Shown here piece after piece: positions 59,491 to 64,000 of a stretch of 64,000 bases of DNA. Below the pieces are notes generated by a model that made no database searches, was not told the DNA's origin, and was given only the letters and a program-made list of their open reading frames with translations. Source of the stretch: Chamaea fasciata (Eukaryota; Chordata; Aves; Passeriformes; Sylviidae); the NCBI GenBank assembly GCA_029207755.1, contig JARCOQ010000011.1, positions 23,029,212-23,093,211 on the forward strand, given 5' to 3'. Every line of letters begins with the position of its first letter. Positions within the stretch are counted from its first letter, which is position 1. A program made the translations under genes and the position numbers.

Positions 59491-61697
59491 GAACACTGCC
59501 AGTGACAGCCTGATGGCAAACACTCAGTCCTTGAATGGCAGGAAAGCATAAAAAAAGGTGAAGAAACAGCCAAAATTTCAGTTTGTGGAGAGTCAGCACA
59601 AGAAGGGCTGAAGTGACTTCCAGGAATGGGAATGTTGGGCTGGACGAAGGTTTTGGGGTGCAGAGGAGAAAAAACATACTCTGAGAAGCAGTCAGGATAA
59701 TCTCTGGCTGGAAAAGAAATGGAAGTTCTCTTCTGGTGGGTTTATCCGTGTGATTCCAGAGATTTTCAGTGGTGACCTGCCTAGCATAAATTCTGGGAAA
59801 ATCCAGCTCCAAGGAATGCTGAGGAAATGCAGAGGTGCTGCGACTGCCCTGTGTAGGATTTGCTTTTTGCTGGTCTTACTAAAACCAGTTTTATTTCTCT
59901 GTGTCCCTAAGTAAGAAAATATTTACTTTCCATCTGGGATATGGCAGTGAAAGGAGTGGGATGAAAGATATTTCCAAAGAAAAAGGAAAGAAAGGGAAAA
60001 AAAAAAAAAAAAACCACCTTTGGATGTGCCCCAAGCCTGCAAGTGGCACAGGATTTATAAATCACTTAGATTTGAGTAGTTTGAAATTATCTGGGGACAA
60101 GGGGAAAGATGAGAGTTTGTTCATCTGCGCACTCTGAGTGCAGAATTCACTTCTCTCTTTGGAATTCATTCAGAAGCAAGTATCAATAAAGAAGATTTTT
60201 ACCTGCATCGTTCTGAAACAACAAATCATTTAATGCAAGCGCTTGAAACGAGGAAATTACATAATTTAGAAAATTCTAAGTCTTACCAAAAAAAAAAAAA
60301 AAAAAAAAAAGGAAATTTCAGATCATGACAGGATTTTTTAAATGGTAATTTTTTTCATTTATGGTGAGTTTTGAGTTTTTCTTAAATTCTTATTGTTTGT
60401 GCAACCACAGGTTCCCCCAAATGCTGAATTTGATTTAAAACTGTACAAACATCTTCACTGTTGTATTCTGGATCTCTGTGGTTCTTACATGAAAAAAACA
60501 AAGGAACAAAGTGATGTGAAAAAGAAAAAAAGAAAAAAAAAGTTATTTCAGCAAAGAGAGAATTTTATTTTGATTTCTGAGGTTATGCAAGAGCTCCAGG
60601 AGAAGTGGGACAAGGATAACAAGGAGGGGATCGATATCCAGAGTTCAAAGGTAGGCAGCTGATCAAAGGTTAAACACAAGAAAAGAAATTATTCCATTCA
60701 AGTTAAATATAGGACTTCGTAACCCAAATAGGTGCTTGGCTTCAATTAAAACCCTTGGAAAAAGCTTTTGTGCGGAGGGGAAGTTCTCAAAGTCAGGCAA
60801 ACTTTGTTTTTATTGCTTGGAGAGATCAGTGGGAAGGGATTAGGCTCTCCAAAGGGTGGCATATCTCCGTTTGCACTCCAAAATGTTTCTGCTTATAAAG
60901 GGCAGAGGGCAGGACCACTGAGATCCGTTTAGGATTGCAGGTGGCAAGGAAATATTTCCTGTTCTGATGTGGAGGTGGAATAGCAGAGCCTGGAAAAGCA
61001 TCTTCTCCAGCCTGGAGAGCACTGAACAGAGCCAAAGGGGGCAGGAAAATGGGAAAGGGAGAGCTGAGGAGTGAGTGGGAGAGGGATTTCAGGAAAGGGG
61101 TTGGAATACTGGGGAGGGGGCAAGGAGCTGCCTGGATGGAAAACAGCAAAATGCCTTTCCCAGCATCCCTGCACTGGAAAATGGGAATATTGTACAGCAC
61201 AGAGTGATGGGAGAGGTTGTATATGCAGAGCAGGAAATTGTGTTTTCTTTCATTAATGAATATGAGAGAAGTGTGGGAGGAATTGTGTGGATCAAAACGA
61301 GAGGGGAGAGGAGATTTTGTGACTGTTGTTCTTCAAGGAATGGCCAGAGTTGTGCTGTGCTGAGGAGAAAAAGTGTCACTACGGAGAGCATTTATTAAAT
61401 ATTTATCTGGCAGTGTAAACACTGATAAAAGCTGCTTTTAATTTCTCATTAATCTGTTAAAATAATAACCAATAGAAATAAATCTATTAGTGAAAGCAAT
61501 AACAAGAATTAGGCTTGAAGCAGAACCCGATTCTTTGCAGGTTCCCCTTTGCTGACTTTGTTCAAACACATCCCAGTTTGTTACTCTCCAGTACATTCAA
61601 ATTCAGGAGAAAACAGCACAAACCTACTGAGTTGTGTCACTTTAAGGCAGCAGCTCTTTTGGATTCCACCCAAATCCAAAACTCCTCAGCCCTGGAC
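59491..61697. other. Unique noncoding sequence with a possible exon
   Basis: No recognised gene. A-runs occur at about 59998-60013 and 60289-60310. One open segment (60411-60651) is bounded by splice-like signals and is described as a finding. The segment 60.9-61.3 kb is G-rich on plus but shows no element. Confidence 0.45.
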
Positions 61698-62272
61698 TGT
61701 TGGAGCCCTGGGCACTGAGAATTTCAGACTTTCTGTGCTGACAGGCACTGACCCCCAAGCAAACACTGCATTGGACCTGAGGCCGTGGAAAAGGCTCCCA
61801 AAATTGAGTGACAGCACTGGGATTGTGGGTGTGGGGTTTGCATAGATGTGTGTGATCTCACAGGGTGGGAAACTTAGAGTTTAAGGGTTTAGAATATAGT
61901 AATATATATATAAAGCAAGATGGAGGTTTTAGGGCAGAGGCTGAGTCCTTCTTTTTCACCTTCTTCATGGATCTGGGTGGTGTTTTGTAACTGGATAGAA
62001 AAGTCCTCATTGCGGGCCATGGGTGTTTGGTTGTTGGGTTAAAAGTAAAAATAATTTAGGTGTCATTCCTTAATTGGACAGTTTATCCTTAAAAGGCCCT
62101 GTAGAGAGAGAGAGACAGGGTTCCATTTTTAGTTTGTTAGCTCGAAGTGCTGTAGAACTCACGGCTTGTGAGACTGTAATATGGATAAGAATTAATAAAC
62201 ATCTGAGTCCAAACAAGAAATTCCATCTCGAGCATTTAATCCCGACTCTGGGGAAAAAAAAAAAAGTGACTC
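61698..62272 (+). mobile_element. Solo LTR, family A copy 3 (ERVL-like)
   Basis: Starts TGTTGGAGCCCTGGGCACTG and shares all the family A blocks. AATAAA is intact at 62194-62199, followed by CATCTGAGTCC. TTAAAAGGCCCTGTAGAGAG upstream and a TATATATATAAAGC stretch earlier are possible promoter boxes. TGGAC occurs directly before the element (61693-61697) and again at 62273-62277, a perfect 5-bp duplication if the element ends at 62272. The expected terminal CA is then reduced to C, apparently by loss of one base. An A-run expansion lies just inside the 3' end. No viral coding sequence is present. Confidence 0.85.
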
Positions 62273-62277
62273 TGGAC

Positions 62278-62310
62278 TTCTATCCAATTATCAAAACTAA
62301 GATCCCAAGG
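62278..62310. other. Short flank between LTR and CR1
   Basis: Unique bases between the family A LTR and a CR1 fragment. The two elements are adjacent, not visibly nested. Confidence 0.5.
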
Positions 62311-62410
62311 CCAGGTTGGATGGGACTTGGAGCACCCTGGGACAGTGGAAATGAAACAAAATGAGCTTTAAGTTTCCTCCCAACCCAAAGCATTCCACGA
62401 CTGTACGAAA
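62311..62410 (+). mobile_element. CR1 LINE fragment (3' part)
   Basis: CCCAAGGCCAGGTTGGATGG, GACTTGGAGCACCCTGGGAC-AGTGGAA and CCTCCCAACCCAAAGCATTC-CACGACTGTACG are CR1 tail blocks in order on the plus strand. It is short, 5'-truncated and noncoding. Confidence 0.92.
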
Positions 62411-63462
62411 AGCAGCTCTGAGGATATTTTTACCCATGGATACAGGGCACTGGGAGATGTTACATCAACTCCTGGGCACACCTGAATAAATTCCAGCTCC
62501 TGGGCCTGTGTCCTGACGAGGTGCTTTGAAATTTTGAATATTTTCCCTTTAACACAGAAGATTCTTCCAGTTGTTCCCATGCTGGCAAAGAAAACCACTG
62601 ATCTGGAGGGATCCTTTGCTCTTCTCCAACCCTGTGGAACTTTCAAGACTCACTCAATGGCAAATAACGCTTTTAACAGATACTTTTTGGACATTCTGCT
62701 TAAATGTCATTTATATTTGCCTTTCCTGCACTGGGTACTCCATGCAAATTTTATCCATTTTTAAAAAGAGCTGGAATATTTCAGCATCAGCTGCTCTCTG
62801 GGCTCACCCTGAATGTGGCGTTTATATCAAAGGGAGGAAAGGGGGCTCTACATCCACCTGAAAGGTCTCCTGAGATGATTAAAAGGGACCCACTGGTCAG
62901 GGAGCATTTCTGAATCTCTTATTCCATAATTATTATAATGTGCATAATGCCTCATATGCATTAAACATTCCACTGAAATGACTCTGAATGTGAGAGCAAC
63001 CGCATAACAAAGGAAAAAAAAAAAAACCCAACCTTATTTTACATAATAGAATTTAAAATATTAATGATGTAAGTAATATGCATAGTGTATGTTTAAGTGT
63101 GTACACTTAACCATGCAGTTATGAATTATGTATGTAAATATAGCACACACCAAATGTGTATTTAAACACTCCAGCTTTCCACATGGGCTAATCTGAAGTG
63201 CATTGCTTTGGATTAATTTTTAACATTTTACTTGCAAATAATCATAATTTGAAAGTTCACATTGCAATACATTTGTATTGGTAGTTGAAAACACCACCGA
63301 GCTTGACTGAATCCTTGGAATCACAGGAGATTGGCATTTCCAGGAAATGTAAAAGAGGAACTTCCAAGTCTGCATCGTTCACGAAAGATTTCCTGGTTTA
63401 GCTGGAAAAAAACCAAAACAAAACAAAACAAACGCCCAGAAGTTCCTCAGCTGGAAAGTGAT
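62411..63462. other. Unique AT-rich noncoding sequence
   Basis: No gene or element recognised. Contains an A-run near 63014-63026 and an AAAAC tract at 63402-63432. The part 62920-63260 is motif-dense and includes the palindrome listed separately. Confidence 0.5.
63093..63110. promoter_or_regulatory. Palindrome of two NKX2-like sites
   Basis: TTAAGTGT and ACACTTAA are perfect 8-bp inverted arms separated by GT. TTAAGTG is the established core of NKX2-class homeodomain binding. A paired inverted arrangement in unique AT-rich DNA containing several ATGCAT and ATTA words (62920-63260) suggests a regulatory element. Binding is inferred from the motif only. Confidence 0.3.
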
Positions 63463-63627
63463 CTTTTGTGGGAAGGGCAAAGGGAATGAAAAAGGGAAGG
63501 AAAAGAGGAGAGGAAAGGAAAGGAGAAAGGGGAAAGGAAAAAGGAAAGGAGAAAGGAAAGGAGGAAAGGAAAGGAGGAAAGGAAAGGGGAAAAAGGAAAA
63601 AAGGAGAAAGGAAAGGGAAAGGAAAAT
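63463..63627. repeat. Polypurine (GGAAA)n-type tract
   Basis: About 165 bases with almost only A and G on the plus strand, made of GGAAA, GGAAAGG and GAGGAAAGGAAA units without a strict period. Both strands give artefactual frames (Lys/Arg/Glu-rich or Phe/Ser/Pro-rich). Such tracts can adopt triplex DNA. Confidence 0.93.
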
Positions 63628-64000
63628 CCCCAAAGGCCCCAAACCCTCTCTTTTCCTAGCACACCACACTCCAGCTGTGCTGCCAGATGTTGCCACCCAG
63701 CTGTTCCTTCCAGCTCCAAGGAAAAATCCAATTATCTGTCCATGTGTGGCAGCTTCATTAGAACGAGCACAGCCAAGTGTGACGTGGTTTTATCTATTCC
63801 ATGGGTGGAATTGTAATTCCAGGACCATCAGTGTCCCTTTAGTGCAGCTCCTGTTCCACCCCATCCAGTCACTCCCAAAATTTGGATGCAGGAGGAGCCT
63901 TTTCAGGACAGGGCTCATTTGGGAACCCTCTGGAATGACACTGATGGAATGAGAGCTAATTTTCCTTCATTTCCTTCCCACGGCGGTTTGTGGTGGTTTC
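63628..64000. other. Unique noncoding sequence
   Basis: No gene or mobile element recognised up to the end of the window. Confidence 0.5.

Noticed and set aside
63379..63952. Lys/Arg/Glu-rich plus frames and Phe/Ser/Pro-rich minus frames
   Set aside because: Products of the polypurine tract on each strand.
1..64000. CRISPR array, prophage, operon or toxin-antitoxin system
   Set aside because: No regularly spaced direct repeats with unique spacers, no compact gene arrays, and vertebrate repeat content throughout. The window is eukaryotic.

Overview
The window looks like ordinary nuclear DNA of a bird, most likely intergenic sequence or part of a very long intron. The evidence for a bird is the set of interspersed repeats. 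At least fourteen pieces of CR1 (chicken repeat 1) LINE are recognisable, some with CR1's short direct-repeat 3' tail. Five endogenous-retrovirus solo LTRs are also present and have the look of avian, perhaps songbird, families. I name no species and no RepBase subfamily, because that needs a library search.

I found no convincing protein-coding gene and no tRNA, rRNA, CRISPR array or bacterial-style operon. The open reading frames are short. The longest (about 290 codons, minus strand, near 25.6-26.5 kb) is a chance frame through the 3' part of a CR1 copy. Others are frames through simple repeats.

Layout: 1-9.7 kb is mostly unique AT-rich sequence. A 13-bp minisatellite of about 26 units lies at 9.70-10.04 kb. 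From 10 to 25 kb the sequence is unique, with three CR1 fragments, a foldback at 12.8 kb, a 102-bp tandem duplication at 20.7 kb and several homopolymers. At 25.13-26.07 kb a 433-bp solo LTR is nested in a CR1. From 26 to 38 kb there is a possible splice-bounded mini-exon (26.71 kb), a 24-bp minisatellite (28.3 kb), a T41/G9 tract (30.25 kb), a GAATTC-containing 14-bp array (33.5 kb), a TTC/TTCTGC tract (37.3 kb) and two CR1 pieces. A second LTR family appears three times: 38.83 kb (+), 46.03 kb (-, nested in CR1) and 61.70 kb (+). A third LTR type (55.87 kb, minus) also sits in a CR1. At 48.9-49.3 kb there is a very AT-rich block. At 63.46-63.63 kb there is a long polypurine tract.

Between the repeats, several unique stretches have scattered CpGs and dense homeodomain, POU, T-box or MYB-like motifs, some arranged as inverted repeats. 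They look like candidate conserved noncoding elements. That is inference from composition and motif, not from alignment. I saw no undescribed genetic system. The best leads are the nested LTR-in-CR1 insertions, a paired NKX2-like palindrome, a few splice-bounded open segments and the unusual tandem arrays.
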